Below are positions 33,421 to 42,551 of a DNA stretch of 64,000 nucleotides, piece after piece (positions within the stretch are counted from its first letter, which is position 1; every line of letters starts with the position of its first letter). Under the pieces are notes generated by a model. The model saw only the letters and a program-made list of their open reading frames with translations. It had not been told where the DNA came from and searched no databases. The position numbers were made by a program, and so were the translations under genes. The stretch comes from Lachnospiraceae bacterium (GTDB lineage Bacteria > Bacillota > Clostridia > Lachnospirales > Lachnospiraceae): positions 1 to 64,000 of the forward strand of contig JAKVNF010000001.1 of NCBI GenBank assembly GCA_022483465.1, in the 5' to 3' direction.

Positions 33421-34437
33421 ATGACAATCAGGGAGCTAGCAAACCTGGCCAATGTTTCTCCTGCTGCCGTATCGATTGTGCTGAACGGGAAAAAGGGCGT
33501 CAGTGAGGAAACAAGGAAAAGAGTCCAGGCGGTAATCGACGAGTACCATTACATCCCCACGGTGCGGAACCGCAACACATCCAGAACGATCCTGTGTATC
33601 AAGTACACCCGCACTGGTATGTACGTGGAGGAGAACCAGGGCTTTGTCGCCGCGATCCAGAACTCCATGTCGGAGTACTGCCGCAAGGAGATGTACTCCC
33701 TGCTCCAGATCCAGGTCTGGGACAACGGGATGAACACCTTCAAAGAGATCGACTACTCTTCCCTGTGCGGCGCAGTCATCATCGCGACGGAGTTGCCGGA
33801 GGAGCTCTACCCCGTTCTGCGGGATATCCCCGTCCCCTTCGTCGTGGTCGACAACATGATGCCCGGGACCAACTACAGCTGTGTGGGGATCGACAACTTC
33901 GAGAACATCTACACCATGCTGCGGTTCTGCAAGGCGATGGGATACCGCACCATCGGGTGCCTGACCTCCTCTTTCAACGTCCAGAACCTGCAGAGCCGGG
34001 AAGAGGCCTTTATGAAGTACACAAACCTCCTGGGGCTGAGTCCCGACAAGAACTGGATTCTCTCGCTCCCGCCGGAGACGATCAGTGTGGTGAAGGCGCT
34101 GGCGCATATTCTGAAGAACAAGAAGGACTGCAAGCTGCCGCAGTGCTTTCTCGCCGTCAATGACATGATTGCGCTCGGCGCCATCCGGGCACTAGAGGAG
34201 TGCGGTTACCGGGTTCCGGAGGACATCGGCGTCATGGGCTTTGATGACATCCTCTATGCCTCGCTGAGTGCGCCGCCGCTGACGACGATCCATGTGCAGA
34301 GAGAGGCAATCGGAAGACAGGCCATTCGGCAGCTGCTTCATCTGATCAAGGACCCGGCCTCCACAGCGGCGAAGACCGCCTATGTCGGGGAACTGGTGGT
34401 GCGGAATTCGATGATGGATTTGACAGAAAAGAAGTGA
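33421..34437 (+). CDS. LacI-family transcriptional regulator
   Basis: 338 residues. N-terminal LacI helix-turn-helix TIRELANLANVSPAAVSIVLNG with hinge helix YHYIPTVRNRNTSR, then a periplasmic-binding-type sensor domain (VVVDNMMPGTNYSCVGIDNFE; LAVNDMIALGAIRALEECG; GFDDILYASLSAPPLTTI). Divergent from the sugar operon across a 300-base gap, so it most likely controls that operon. Start fixed by GGGAAGGGG 7 bases upstream. Confidence 0.9.
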   Translation: MTIRELANLANVSPAAVSIVLNGKKGVSEETRKRVQAVIDEYHYIPTVRNRNTSRTILCIKYTRTGMYVEENQGFVAAIQNSMSEYCRKEMYSLLQIQVWDNGMNTFKEIDYSSLCGAVIIATELPEELYPVLRDIPVPFVVVDNMMPGTNYSCVGIDNFENIYTMLRFCKAMGYRTIGCLTSSFNVQNLQSREEAFMKYTNLLGLSPDKNWILSLPPETISVVKALAHILKNKKDCKLPQCFLAVNDMIALGAIRALEECGYRVPEDIGVMGFDDILYASLSAPPLTTIHVQREAIGRQAIRQLLHLIKDPASTAAKTAYVGELVVRNSMMDLTEKK

Positions 34438-35033
34438 GCGATATGGATGAAGAATATCTTCAGGAGTTTTACACAGAGAACGATCCGGGGAGAAGGCTCT
34501 CCCTTCTGGATCAGATCTCACAGGATGAGAAGAGTAACGACGGGGCGATGTCGCCGGATACTGCTCTTCGAAAGTCCCTGCTGGAACTTCGATACGGCAA
34601 AGGCGGCAGAAAAAGGGATTACAGCGATCAGTTTCTCCTGCAGTGCATCAACCTGATCTCCATCTCCCGGGCCAAAGTTCTGTTTCCCTCCCAGCTGCAA
34701 GGAGAGGTGAACCGGGCCATGAAGGGGATTGGGATGGATCTGCTTGGCAAGTCCATCGCAAAGGGAGATCTTTCCAGAGAGGATGCCGCGTCCATCTTCT
34801 ATCAAGAATACCATCATACCGGTGCCCTCTACTTCTCCACCTACTGCGCCAGCGATCATCGGAAGTTCTTTGGACTGCTCTCCCGGAGCAAAGAGGAACA
34901 GGTCTCCGAGATGAAAAGACAGGCGTCGGAAATGAGCACGGAGATTTCGAAGCGCTGGCATGTGAATGATGACCTCTTTCCCATCTGGAGTACTGCGATC
35001 CAGGACGCCCTCAATCGTGCTCTGGCGGTTTGA
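34434..35033 (+). CDS. Conserved-looking cytoplasmic protein, unknown
   Basis: 199 residues from a GTG overlapping the lacI stop, or 196 from the ATG at 34443 (MDEEYLQEFYTENDPGRRLS). Helical, charged, no signal or membrane segment. Recurring features: YTENDPxxRLxLLD at the start and LLELRYGKGGRKRDYSDQFLL. It is translationally linked to the LacI gene, yet nothing in it suggests sugar sensing. Family not recognised with certainty. Confidence 0.6.
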   Translation: MSDMDEEYLQEFYTENDPGRRLSLLDQISQDEKSNDGAMSPDTALRKSLLELRYGKGGRKRDYSDQFLLQCINLISISRAKVLFPSQLQGEVNRAMKGIGMDLLGKSIAKGDLSREDAASIFYQEYHHTGALYFSTYCASDHRKFFGLLSRSKEEQVSEMKRQASEMSTEISKRWHVNDDLFPIWSTAIQDALNRALAV

Positions 35034-35108
35034 GACAAAAAAGTCCCGCAATTTTGTTTCTGTTTGCAGCGACAAGGTGCTGCTCAAAAATATCAATGGA
35101 GGCTATGT

Positions 35109-35348
35109 ATGAAGCTGGAAAACATCAAGGACATTCACAAGTTTTTTGAGATGATCGACTCGTGCAAGGGGAAGGTCGAGCTGGTCACATCGGAGGGCGA
35201 TCGGCTGAATCTCAAATCGCAGCTCACCAAGTATGTGTCGCTGACCAAGATATTCGCTTCCGCGAACATTCCGGAGATGGAAATCGTCGCCTATGATCCG
35301 AACGATGTGAAGAAGATCATGGATTTCATGATGAAGGACAACGGATGA
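35109..35348 (+). CDS. Small protein, 79 aa, often mislabelled 'polyA polymerase'
   Basis: MKLENIKDIHKFFEMIDSCK ... KVELVTSEGDRLNLKSQLT ... MEIVAYDPNDVKKIMDFMM, with GGAGG 8 bases upstream. I recall near-relatives of this length in Lachnospiraceae carrying the wrong label 'polya polymerase'; it has no nucleotidyltransferase motif. Compact alpha/beta fold likely. Followed by a strong terminator, so it closes the lacI transcript. Role unknown. Confidence 0.65.
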   Translation: MKLENIKDIHKFFEMIDSCKGKVELVTSEGDRLNLKSQLTKYVSLTKIFASANIPEMEIVAYDPNDVKKIMDFMMKDNG

Positions 35349-35400
35349 GGTGAATAGGTAAGGTCCTTCGACAGGCAAAAGTGATATCGCTGTTACATCG

Positions 35401-35436
35401 GCTCCTGCGGATCCTGTGATCCGCAGGAGCTTTCTT
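35401..35436 (+). terminator. Strong terminator of the lacI transcript
   Basis: GCTCCTGCGGATC and GATCCGCAGGAGC, a perfect 13-bp stem with a 4-base loop, followed by TTTCTT. It stands between the plus-strand lacI group and the converging prepilin peptidase gene. Confidence 0.95.
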
Positions 35437-35550
35437 AACGCTTTGGGTCCATTCAGACTGCAAATGAGGTTTCTCTGCTGCCTTTCCAGATTCGCGGTCA
35501 GATACAGCGGCCGACTCTCTGATGAAATGCCGATACCGCAGAGCGATCTG

Positions 35551-36360
35551 TCAAAAGCCGAGAAGACCTGCGTACCAGTCGATCAGGGGACTTCCGAAGA
35601 AGGCGGTCAGCAGGATCGCAGCCGAGATAGAGGGGCCAAAGGGGATCCGCTTCTGTTTGATCAGTGCGGAAAAGACAAGGCCGATGACGCAGGACAGGAT
35701 CAGGCAGAGGAGCCCTCCGATGGGGCCCAGGTAGAGACCTGCGACAAAGTAGAGCTTGATGTCCCCGCCGCCAAGGCTCTCCTTTCCCGTGACCTTGTCA
35801 AAGAGAAGGGACAAAAGCAGCATGCCGACACAGAGAATGAGTGCCCCCGGGATCCCGGATTTGAGCTGGTCGAGGGCTGGTGTCACTGTAAATGGAAGGG
35901 TGACCGCGTAGATCACCAGGGCAGCGATCAGGAACCGGTCGGGGATCAGATAGGTCTCCAGGTCCACCAGGGACAGACCGAGAAGACAGCAGGACAGTGC
36001 CATCCAGCGGAGTGCGTCAAAGCCAAGGCCGTAGCGCAGGATGCACCCCAGAAAGGTCACAGCAAGTAAGAGCTCCGTGATCATGTACCGGGGGGAGATT
36101 TTGTCATGGCAGTAGCGACAACGCCCCCGCAGGAACAGGTAGGAAAAGATCGGGACCAGGTCCAGGGGTCCCAGCACATGGCCGCAGGTGGTGCAGTGGC
36201 TCCTGCCGCCGGTGATCTTCTCCCCGTGGGCAATGCGCCAGGCCATGCAGTTGATAAAGGATCCGAAGACCGATCCCAGCACAAAGGCGAGGATCAGGAC
36301 ATAGGCGGTCAGGACGCCGCTCGTAAAGATGAGATCTGTGTGGAAACTTCCTGTGTTCAA
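35551..36360 (-). CDS. pilD: Prepilin peptidase / methyltransferase (PilD)
   Basis: 269 residues. The N-terminal methylase-associated domain has two zinc CxxC pairs (C56/C59, C81/C84). Seven to eight membrane spans. Catalytic aspartates D133 in SLVDLETYLIPD and D200 in GGGDIKL, the GxGD aspartyl protease signature. It cleaves the leaders of the prepilins at 9-13.4 kb and methylates their new N-terminal Phe. It lies 15 kb from pilMNOBTC, with the sugar operon between. Confidence 0.95.
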   Translation of the reverse strand: MNTGSFHTDLIFTSGVLTAYVLILAFVLGSVFGSFINCMAWRIAHGEKITGGRSHCTTCGHVLGPLDLVPIFSYLFLRGRCRYCHDKISPRYMITELLLAVTFLGCILRYGLGFDALRWMALSCCLLGLSLVDLETYLIPDRFLIAALVIYAVTLPFTVTPALDQLKSGIPGALILCVGMLLLSLLFDKVTGKESLGGGDIKLYFVAGLYLGPIGGLLCLILSCVIGLVFSALIKQKRIPFGPSISAAILLTAFFGSPLIDWYAGLLGF

Positions 36361-36412
36361 GGACTGTGCCTTTCTGTGTGTTTCAGTCTGTCAGCTTTGC
36401 ATCGGTATCGGC

Positions 36413-37660
36413 CTAGGTCGACGCGGTGGATCCAGCATCCGATGCATCCGGGTCATACCCGCTCCCCTTCACCCAGAGGGCGCAGGCGGACAAGGATATG
36501 CCCTCGCTATCCCCATCCGAAGACGATACCGAAGAAGACTCATCGGTTGATATAGCAGGCGTCTCCGAAGCTGAAGAATCAGTATCGGTACTTACCTGAG
36601 TAGCTGCAGCATCTCCGGAAGCCTGGCTTGCCGCCGTGCCGTAAGCAACATAGACCTGCAGCACAGCGTTCTCGGAACCGTCAGCGGCTTGTTTTGTTAC
36701 GGCCTCCTCTCCCATCGCGGGAATCTGATAGACCGCCTCCTGGTAGCGGTTCTCGGACGCCACGTAGGCGCCGGTCCCGGTGCCCATGGTGCTGATACCG
36801 TATCCTGCAAGGTCGGTGCTCTCGGTTTCGGACAGGTTCTTTGGCTTAGACGCCATGGCATAGCCCTGCGCTGCAAGGTCATGGTACACGGTTCCGTCCA
36901 CTGAGACGGTGTCTGTGATGGGATCGTAATTGTAGACGGCAAGGCCGGGATCGGTTCCCTTGTCCAGGAGCTTTTGGTAGTCCTGCCGGTACTCATTCCT
37001 TGCCGCGGTGAGCGCCCGCAGAACTGTATCCTGGTCGATGGCAAGGCGCTGGGTCCTGGTGAGCTGGGAGCGCTCAGCATCGGTCATGAAGTACCAGTCG
37101 TAGTAGGACCAGGTATTTGACGTCCAGCGCTCGGCAATCATCTGATCTCCGTCAAAAGCCACTGTCAGGATCTGGGGGCCGTCGTGGATGCCGGACAGGG
37201 TGTCCTGCAGGTTGGGGATGCCTGCGGCACCGGTCTCTGCATTTTCATTCTGGCTTGCAAAGGATCTGCCGTAGCCCTGGATCGTGCCCCGCTTCTCCTC
37301 CGTCAGGCAAGTGTGGGTCAGCTCATCGTAGTAGTACCTGGTGAAACCGCTCGCCCCGTCCTGCAGGTAGGTGATGGAGGCCACATCCTCCATGGTCTGC
37401 ACGCTCTGGATGTCCATGGTCATCCTGCCGTTCTCCACGTGGTGCAGGTATCCCGGGATCACAAAGACCAGAATGACTGCCACAATGGTGACAACCAGGA
37501 GCAGGAACAGGCGAAGACTGATGCCGAGGGAGCGTCTTACAGGAAGGACATCAGCGGAAATCTGTTTGTCCTCTGGCGCTGCACTGCAGGAATTTCCCAT
37601 CCAGCCTTGTGGCGCTTGGGAAGTCTTCAAATTTGACGCAGGAAACCATTCCGAAAACAT
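36413..37660 (-). CDS. Single-span membrane protein, unknown, next to pilD
   Basis: 415 residues from the ATG at 37660 (MFSEWFPASNLKTSQ; AAAGGAG upstream). The frame extends upstream into the IS21 repeat array, but that part is not native. Cytoplasmic tail about 1-50, one membrane span (LFLLLVVTIVAVILVFVIPGYL), and a large exterior domain with many Tyr and Asp. A Ser/Thr/Asp tail follows (TDTDSSASETPAISTDESSS). No known domain recognised. Its place beside pilD suggests a surface or pilus accessory role. The IS21-type element ends within 70 bases of its start and may have removed its promoter. Confidence 0.6.
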   Translation of the reverse strand: MFSEWFPASNLKTSQAPQGWMGNSCSAAPEDKQISADVLPVRRSLGISLRLFLLLVVTIVAVILVFVIPGYLHHVENGRMTMDIQSVQTMEDVASITYLQDGASGFTRYYYDELTHTCLTEEKRGTIQGYGRSFASQNENAETGAAGIPNLQDTLSGIHDGPQILTVAFDGDQMIAERWTSNTWSYYDWYFMTDAERSQLTRTQRLAIDQDTVLRALTAARNEYRQDYQKLLDKGTDPGLAVYNYDPITDTVSVDGTVYHDLAAQGYAMASKPKNLSETESTDLAGYGISTMGTGTGAYVASENRYQEAVYQIPAMGEEAVTKQAADGSENAVLQVYVAYGTAASQASGDAAATQVSTDTDSSASETPAISTDESSSVSSSDGDSEGISLSACALWVKGSGYDPDASDAGSTAST

Positions 37661-37726
37661 GCAGACACTCCTTTGACGACGCGTGAGTATTCCGGTCCAA
37701 ATTAGGCCCCCATTCCGGAGTTTTGA

Positions 37727-38112
37727 GTACCGCTGTTCCGGTGGAGTAATACCGGCCGTTCCGGTCAAGCAATACCGACAAATCCGCACATTGATACCAC
37801 AGATTCCGGTGTCAGAGTACTGATTTTCCGGAGAATCGAGTACCGGAAGTTCTGGAAATCCGGATACCGAAGTTCCGTTTCCATGAATACCACTGATTCC
37901 GGAAGCATTAGTACCAGTCATTCCGATTTTTGTAGTACCAGTGATTCCGGCGATGATCAGTACCACAGATTCCGGTTGTCAGTACTGCCATTTCCGGACT
38001 TCCGGATACCGCTATTCCGGCAGCTATGATACCGACCTTTCCGAACCACAGGATACCGATGGTTCCGGCCTGCTGAGTACCGGGATTCCGGTCATTCTGT
38101 ACCGTGTGCAGG
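37727..38112 (+). repeat. Tandem array of about 17 iteron-like repeats
   Basis: Consensus RTACCrnnnRTTCCGG plus 7-9 variable bases. Unit starts fall at 37727, 37749, 37772, 37794, 37817, 37840, 37864, 37887, 37911, 37935, 37960, 37982, 38006, 38029, 38053, 38077 and 38099. Spacing is 22-25 bp throughout, about 2.2 helical turns. The spacers are not conserved, so this is an array of protein sites rather than a recent duplication. Presumed IstA binding sites. Confidence 0.85.
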
Positions 38113-38114
38113 GC

Positions 38115-38169
38115 ACACCTCCTATACTGAAGTTATGCGCGAATAGCGCAAATACTATGAAGGAGGTGT
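38115..38169 (+). promoter_or_regulatory. RBS-sequestering hairpin and promoter of istA
   Basis: ACACCTCCT (38115-38123) is the exact complement of AGGAGGTGT (38161-38169), which is the istA ribosome site. A second stem GCGC/GCGC lies inside. A TATACT -10 lies just inside the left arm (38123-38128). Transcripts from that promoter would lack the left arm and be translated; read-through transcripts from outside would fold and be silent. Confidence 0.6.
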
Positions 38170-38173
38170 CAAA

Positions 38174-38235
38174 ATGACACACTATCGTGAAATTCTGAGG
38201 CTGGGCCTAAACCCGGATCCTCAGAAGAGGCTTAG
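38174..38235 (+). pseudogene. istA: istA 5' fragment
   Basis: ATG ACA CAC TAT CGT GAA opens MTHYREILRLG, the normal IS21 IstA start, behind AGGAGGTG. After 20 codons it meets the ISAzo13-type insertion. Joining base 38235 to 39757 across the 5-bp duplication restores one frame of about 538 residues, with ...KRLSQSRIAQSC at the joint. Confidence 0.85.
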
Positions 38236-39756
38236 GAATTGACACATAATAAATTAATCAGTTGGCACGTAATAAATCGACTGCTATAATAGCCTTATAT
38301 CTCGGATGGGAGGCAGTCGATTCATGGCTTCACCAATATATGATAGCGACCACGTTGATCATATTTTATCCAATATTTCCGTCATTTTGCCCTATGTCAA
38401 TGAGCGCCAGAGACGGCTGATTATAGGAGCTCTTTCTGATGCACTGGGTTATGGCGGCAAGTCTGCGATCAGTGAAAAATGCGGTGTGGCACGTAATACC
38501 GTGCGCAAGTCCGACGAAGAGTTCAAGCTCATCATCGCTGATGCTGCCGGCGAGACTTCTACTTCCACAGAGACAGAAACCAAAAGTGACGAAGCAGAAG
38601 ACTCTGGCACTACGGATACCGATAAGGATTCTGAAATGTTGCTGGAAGCAACTCCAGAGCAGATTGTCGGGCTTTATGATGGCTCCGTCAGCCTTTCTTC
38701 ACTTGAAAGCAGACAGCGCCGCGCGGGTGGTGGCAGAAAAAGTGAAGCTGCGAAAAATCCGGAACTGATTCCTGCATTGATGGAGATCCTTGACGACTAC
38801 ACCTATGGTAATCCGGAATCCGTGCTGCTTTATACAAACCTGAGTGATCGCAAGCTCTCAGCTATGCTCGCTGAGAAGGGCTATTCAGTTGGGAGAAATG
38901 TCGTCAACCGAATGCTGAAGGCACTCGGTTGGAGCAAACAACAGAACAAGAAGCTGAAGCAGGTCGGTAAGGAACATCCAGACAGAAATGTGCAGTTTGA
39001 ATTCATCAATGCAACGGGTAAAGAGGTTTTAGCTGCAGGGAATCCCATGATTTCCATCGATTGCAAAAAGAAGGAAAACATAGGAGACTATGCCAACAAA
39101 GGCAAGGAGTACAGACATAGCAAAGATCCTCGAGCGGTGCTTGACCACGATTTTCTGGATAAGGAACTTGGTCAGGTTGCACCATATGGTGTTTACGTCG
39201 TCAACAATAATACTGGGTTTGTAAATCTTGGAACCACACATGACACCTCCCAGTTCGCAGTCGCCAGTATACGTGCCTGGTGGTACACCGTTGGCAAGAA
39301 CACGTTTCCTGACGCGACCATGATTTATGTCACGTGTGATGGAGGCGGAAGCAATTCCAGCCGTGTGCGAATGTTCAAGACGGAACTGGCAAAGCTGGTT
39401 GAGGAAATCGGGATACCGATTCAGATCTCTCATTTCCCGCCGGGAACATCAAAATGGAACAAGGTGGAGCATCGCCTTTTCTCTGAGATATCAAAAAGTT
39501 GGGCAGGTAAACCGCTAATCAGTGTTGAAACTGTAGTTCAGTTGATCGGATCAACAACTACAACAACTGGTCTGAAGGTAACCTGTCAGCCTGATTACAA
39601 TGACTATAAAACAGGACTGAAGGCTTCTGAGGAAGAGTACGATAAAGTTGATATTGAATGGATCAATATCGGGACATCTAACAAATGGAACTACATCATT
39701 CATGGGCTGAAAAAGGACTCGTGAATTGATCAATTTAAAGGATGACACACCCTTAG
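38231..39756. mobile_element. ISAzo13-type element nested in istA
   Basis: Element at 38236-39751 (1516 bp) flanked by CTTAG on both sides (38231-38235, 39752-39756). Ends are imperfect inverted repeats of about 31 bp, sharing AAATTRATCA at identical distance from each tip. Its transposase lies in the same direction as istA. Confidence 0.8.
38324..39724 (+). CDS. ISAzo13-family transposase
   Basis: 466 residues from MASPIYDSDHVDHIL, with GGGAGG 10 bases upstream. An N-terminal HTH part (SALGYGG-like KSAISEKCGVARNTVRKS) is followed by the DDE domain of the Rhodopirellula-type transposases: ISIDCKKKENIGDYANKG, VTCDGGGSNSSRVRMFKTEL, and FPPGTSKWNKVEHRLFSEISKSW. It looks intact. Its insertion breaks istA after codon 20. 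Confidence 0.9.
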   Translation: MASPIYDSDHVDHILSNISVILPYVNERQRRLIIGALSDALGYGGKSAISEKCGVARNTVRKSDEEFKLIIADAAGETSTSTETETKSDEAEDSGTTDTDKDSEMLLEATPEQIVGLYDGSVSLSSLESRQRRAGGGRKSEAAKNPELIPALMEILDDYTYGNPESVLLYTNLSDRKLSAMLAEKGYSVGRNVVNRMLKALGWSKQQNKKLKQVGKEHPDRNVQFEFINATGKEVLAAGNPMISIDCKKKENIGDYANKGKEYRHSKDPRAVLDHDFLDKELGQVAPYGVYVVNNNTGFVNLGTTHDTSQFAVASIRAWWYTVGKNTFPDATMIYVTCDGGGSNSSRVRMFKTELAKLVEEIGIPIQISHFPPGTSKWNKVEHRLFSEISKSWAGKPLISVETVVQLIGSTTTTTGLKVTCQPDYNDYKTGLKASEEEYDKVDIEWINIGTSNKWNYIIHGLKKDS

Positions 39757-41311
39757 TCAGAGCAGGATAGCTCAAAGCTGCTGCGTCTCTAAGTCCACTG
39801 TCAGTCACGTTTTGAAACGGGCTGGTGAACTGGGACTCAAATGGCCGCTCGCGGACGATCTGACCGATGTTTCGCTTGGCCGGATGCTTTATCCATCCGA
39901 AAAGGACGAGGATAAGCCAGATGACACGGCGGTCAACAAGAAGATGCCGGACCTTGAGCGGATCCACAAGGAACTGCTCCGGCAAGGCGTCAACAAGAAG
40001 CTCCTGTGGACCGAGTACCTCGAGGAATGCAACCTTGAGGGAAAGACAGGGCTTCGGTACTCACAGTTCTGCTACTACATCCAGCAGGACGAAGCCAAGA
40101 GGAACGCTGCATTTCACAAGACCTATAAACCCGGTGAACAGGTTGAGGTCGACTGGGCCGGTGACCCTCTCTACCTGCAGGGAGCGGAATCCGGTCGGCG
40201 GATCCCCGTTTACCTCTTTGTCGGCGTCCTTTCCTACAGCCTTTACCCGTTCGCTGAGGCCTTCATGAATGAGAAGACTTCGTCATGGATCAAGGCTCAT
40301 AACGACATGTTCCATTACTTCGGCGGCGTTACGAAGATCATCGTGCCTGACAATACGAAAACCGCTGTGGTTCACGGAAAAGCCAAACCAAGGAAGTTTA
40401 CCTATGATGATCCGGAACTCAATGCCGTTTATCACGACCTGGCAGAGCATTACGACGTGGCAATTCTTCCTGCACGAGTCAGAGCACCTCGGGACAAAAA
40501 CAATGTAGAGGCCGCTGTCGGCTTCGTGTCCACCTGGATCACTGCAGCTCTGCGCGATGAGCAGTTCTTCACAATCGAGGAACTCAATAAAGCCATTCAT
40601 CGAAAGCTCGAGAAACTGGCTGATGAACCCTTTGAGAAAAGGGAAGGCAGCCGACACGAAGTTTTCCTCAACGAAGAAAAGCCTTACCTGTATCAGCTGC
40701 CTGCCACCCCATTTGAAGTAGCCGACTGGAAGCAGGCTACCGTCCAGTACAATTATCACATATTCGTCGAGGGGATGTACTACTCAGTTCCCTATCGGTA
40801 CATCGGCAAGAAAGTAGATGTCCGCGTCACGGCGACCATGATCGAGGTTTACGCCAAAAGCAGCAATGATCAAACCCGTATCGCATCTCACAAGCGGCTT
40901 TACGGTAGAAAGGGGCAGTACAGCACAGTAAAAGAGCATATGCCTGAAAATCACCAGCATGTGGGCGACTGGAGCGGTGATCGATTCCGCAGATGGGCCG
41001 AGAGGATCGGTCCAGAAACCTATAAGGTCATAGATGGCCTTCTGACCTCCGCAAGGGTCGAACAACAGGCCTATCGTGGCTGCATGGGTATTCTCAAGCT
41101 CTCCGAGAAATACTCAAATGACGGGCTTGAAAAAGCCTGTGCGAAGGCGTTGAGCTATTCTGCAACGCCGACCTACAGAGTTGTGTGCGATGTCATCGAA
41201 TCCCTGTACCCGAAGAAGTCAGGGACTGCATCCACAGCCGGAAGCAAATCCGACGATACCAGTAACAGCCATGGCATTACCCGCGGCGCTGATTACTACA
41301 GGAGGTCTTAA
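39752..41311 (+). pseudogene. istA: istA 3' fragment, IS21-family transposase
   Basis: Reads LSQSRIAQSCCVSKSTVSHV (the HTH) and then LKRAGELGLKWPLADD into the rve-type DDE core: EQVEVDWAGDPLYL, IVPDNTKTAV, and RAPRDKNNVEAAVGF. Only the first 19 codons are cut off by the nested element. A TTG at 39812 could start a 499-residue protein lacking most of the HTH. No ribosome site is evident, so the transposase is probably inactive. Confidence 0.85.
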
Positions 41312-41314
41312 ACT

Positions 41315-42076
41315 ATGCTCAAACAGGCAACTATCGACAAACTCATTGAAATGCGTCTCACCTCGATGGCAGATGGATACCGTCTCCAGTGCGATGATTC
41401 CTCTATGGCAGGTCTCAGCTTTGACGATCGCTTTGGCATGCTTGTAGACCGCCAGTATGACAGCCGCAAGTCGAATACAATCAAGCGTCTGATCAAAAAC
41501 GCCCAGTTCAACGAGTCCAGTGCTTGTGTCGCCGACATCGATTATTCTCACGGCCAAAAGCTGAATAAGCAGCTGATCCAGGACCTGGCATCGTGCGAGT
41601 ACATCAGTACGCATCATGACGTGTCAATCACCGGCGCAACCGGGTCCGGAAAGACGTACCTTGCGAATGCTCTCGGCATCGAGGCTTGCAAGCACTTCTA
41701 CAAAACCCGGTACGTGAGGGTCCCGGACATGCTTTTGGAGCTGAAGGTCGCACGTTGCAACGACACCTATAACAAGGTGCTCGACCGATACACAAAACCG
41801 ACCCTTCTGATACTGGACGAATGGCTCCTGATCAAGCCGACACACGATGATCAGGTCAACCTCCTTGAGGTTCTCGAACGGCGCTATGGCAGATCCTCCA
41901 CGATCTACTGCTCACAGTACACTCAGGACGGTTGGTACGAACAGCTTGGAGGGGAGGATAACACCCTTACAGATGCCATCTTGGACCGCATCATCCACAA
42001 CACGTACAATATCGATATCGTGCCAGTAGATCCTACAAAGGACATCTCCATGAGGCAGGTGTACGGCCTCCGCTAG
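41315..42076 (+). CDS. istB: IstB ATPase of the IS21-family element
   Basis: 253 residues, ribosome site GGAGG. AAA+ core with Walker A GATGSGKTYLANALG (about 107-121), Walker B LLILDEWLL and sensor region TIYCSQY. IstB clamps DNA and selects the target for IstA. Starts 3 bases after istA and looks intact, though without a working istA it has no partner here. Confidence 0.9.
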   Translation: MLKQATIDKLIEMRLTSMADGYRLQCDDSSMAGLSFDDRFGMLVDRQYDSRKSNTIKRLIKNAQFNESSACVADIDYSHGQKLNKQLIQDLASCEYISTHHDVSITGATGSGKTYLANALGIEACKHFYKTRYVRVPDMLLELKVARCNDTYNKVLDRYTKPTLLILDEWLLIKPTHDDQVNLLEVLERRYGRSSTIYCSQYTQDGWYEQLGGEDNTLTDAILDRIIHNTYNIDIVPVDPTKDISMRQVYGLR

Positions 42077-42146
42077 AGGTTTAACGACTACGTCGTACAG
42101 TTTTGCGAGTAAAGGGCGCCAAGGCGCCACTTAACATCTTGTTTGT

Positions 42147-42215
42147 ATCGGTACCGGAGCTCCGGAATAGCGGTACCCGCTACTCAGGAACGCCGGTACA
42201 TTTCAACCGGAATAT
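42147..42215 (-). repeat. Inverted copies of the IS21 repeat at the right end
   Basis: Read on the minus strand: GTACCggcgTTCC, GTACCgctaTTCCGG, GTACCgatac, at 22-23 bp spacing, the same unit as at 37.7 kb but inverted. 42216-42551 has no gene; it contains scattered GTACT/ATTCCGG words (for example near 42410 and 42470) that may be worn copies. Confidence 0.7.
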
Positions 42216-42551
42216 TCAGACGCGAAACCAGGACCATGGAAATCCATGCCGGGCGATATCCCGGCACAGGATCCCAACGAAAGCCATTATACCGCCGAAC
42301 AGGGTGAGTTCCAAATGGAATACCGGATCGGCAGACAGCGGGGCCTTAGAGGTGAACTGAAATGGTCGGCATACAGGGATGATGCTGGATATCGATGCCG
42401 GTAACCCGGAATGGATCCACTGGTCTCTTACCCTGGGGATTGCGAAAAGAAAAAAAGTACCAGCAAGAATGCCAGTACTCTGTCGTGTTGAAAAACCTGA
42501 TTCAATGAAGTTCCTGTCTGGTAGAGAAGGGGAATTTCTCTTCACCCTGTC

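Larger units (their letters stand above)
37680..42215. mobile_element. IS21-family element, interrupted by an ISAzo13-type element
   Basis: Carries istA (split) and istB on the plus strand. Both ends hold the same short repeat in opposite orientation: a 17-copy array on the left (37727-38104) and three clear copies on the right (42147-42215). Degenerate copies may continue to about 42490. Multiple subterminal repeats are the hallmark of IS21, but such a long left array is unusual. Outer limits are approximate; I could not see a target duplication. Confidence 0.8.

Noticed and set aside
37661-37966. Upstream extension of the membrane protein gene next to pilD
   Set aside because: The added residues are translation of the IS21 repeat array; a ribosome site marks the start at 37660.
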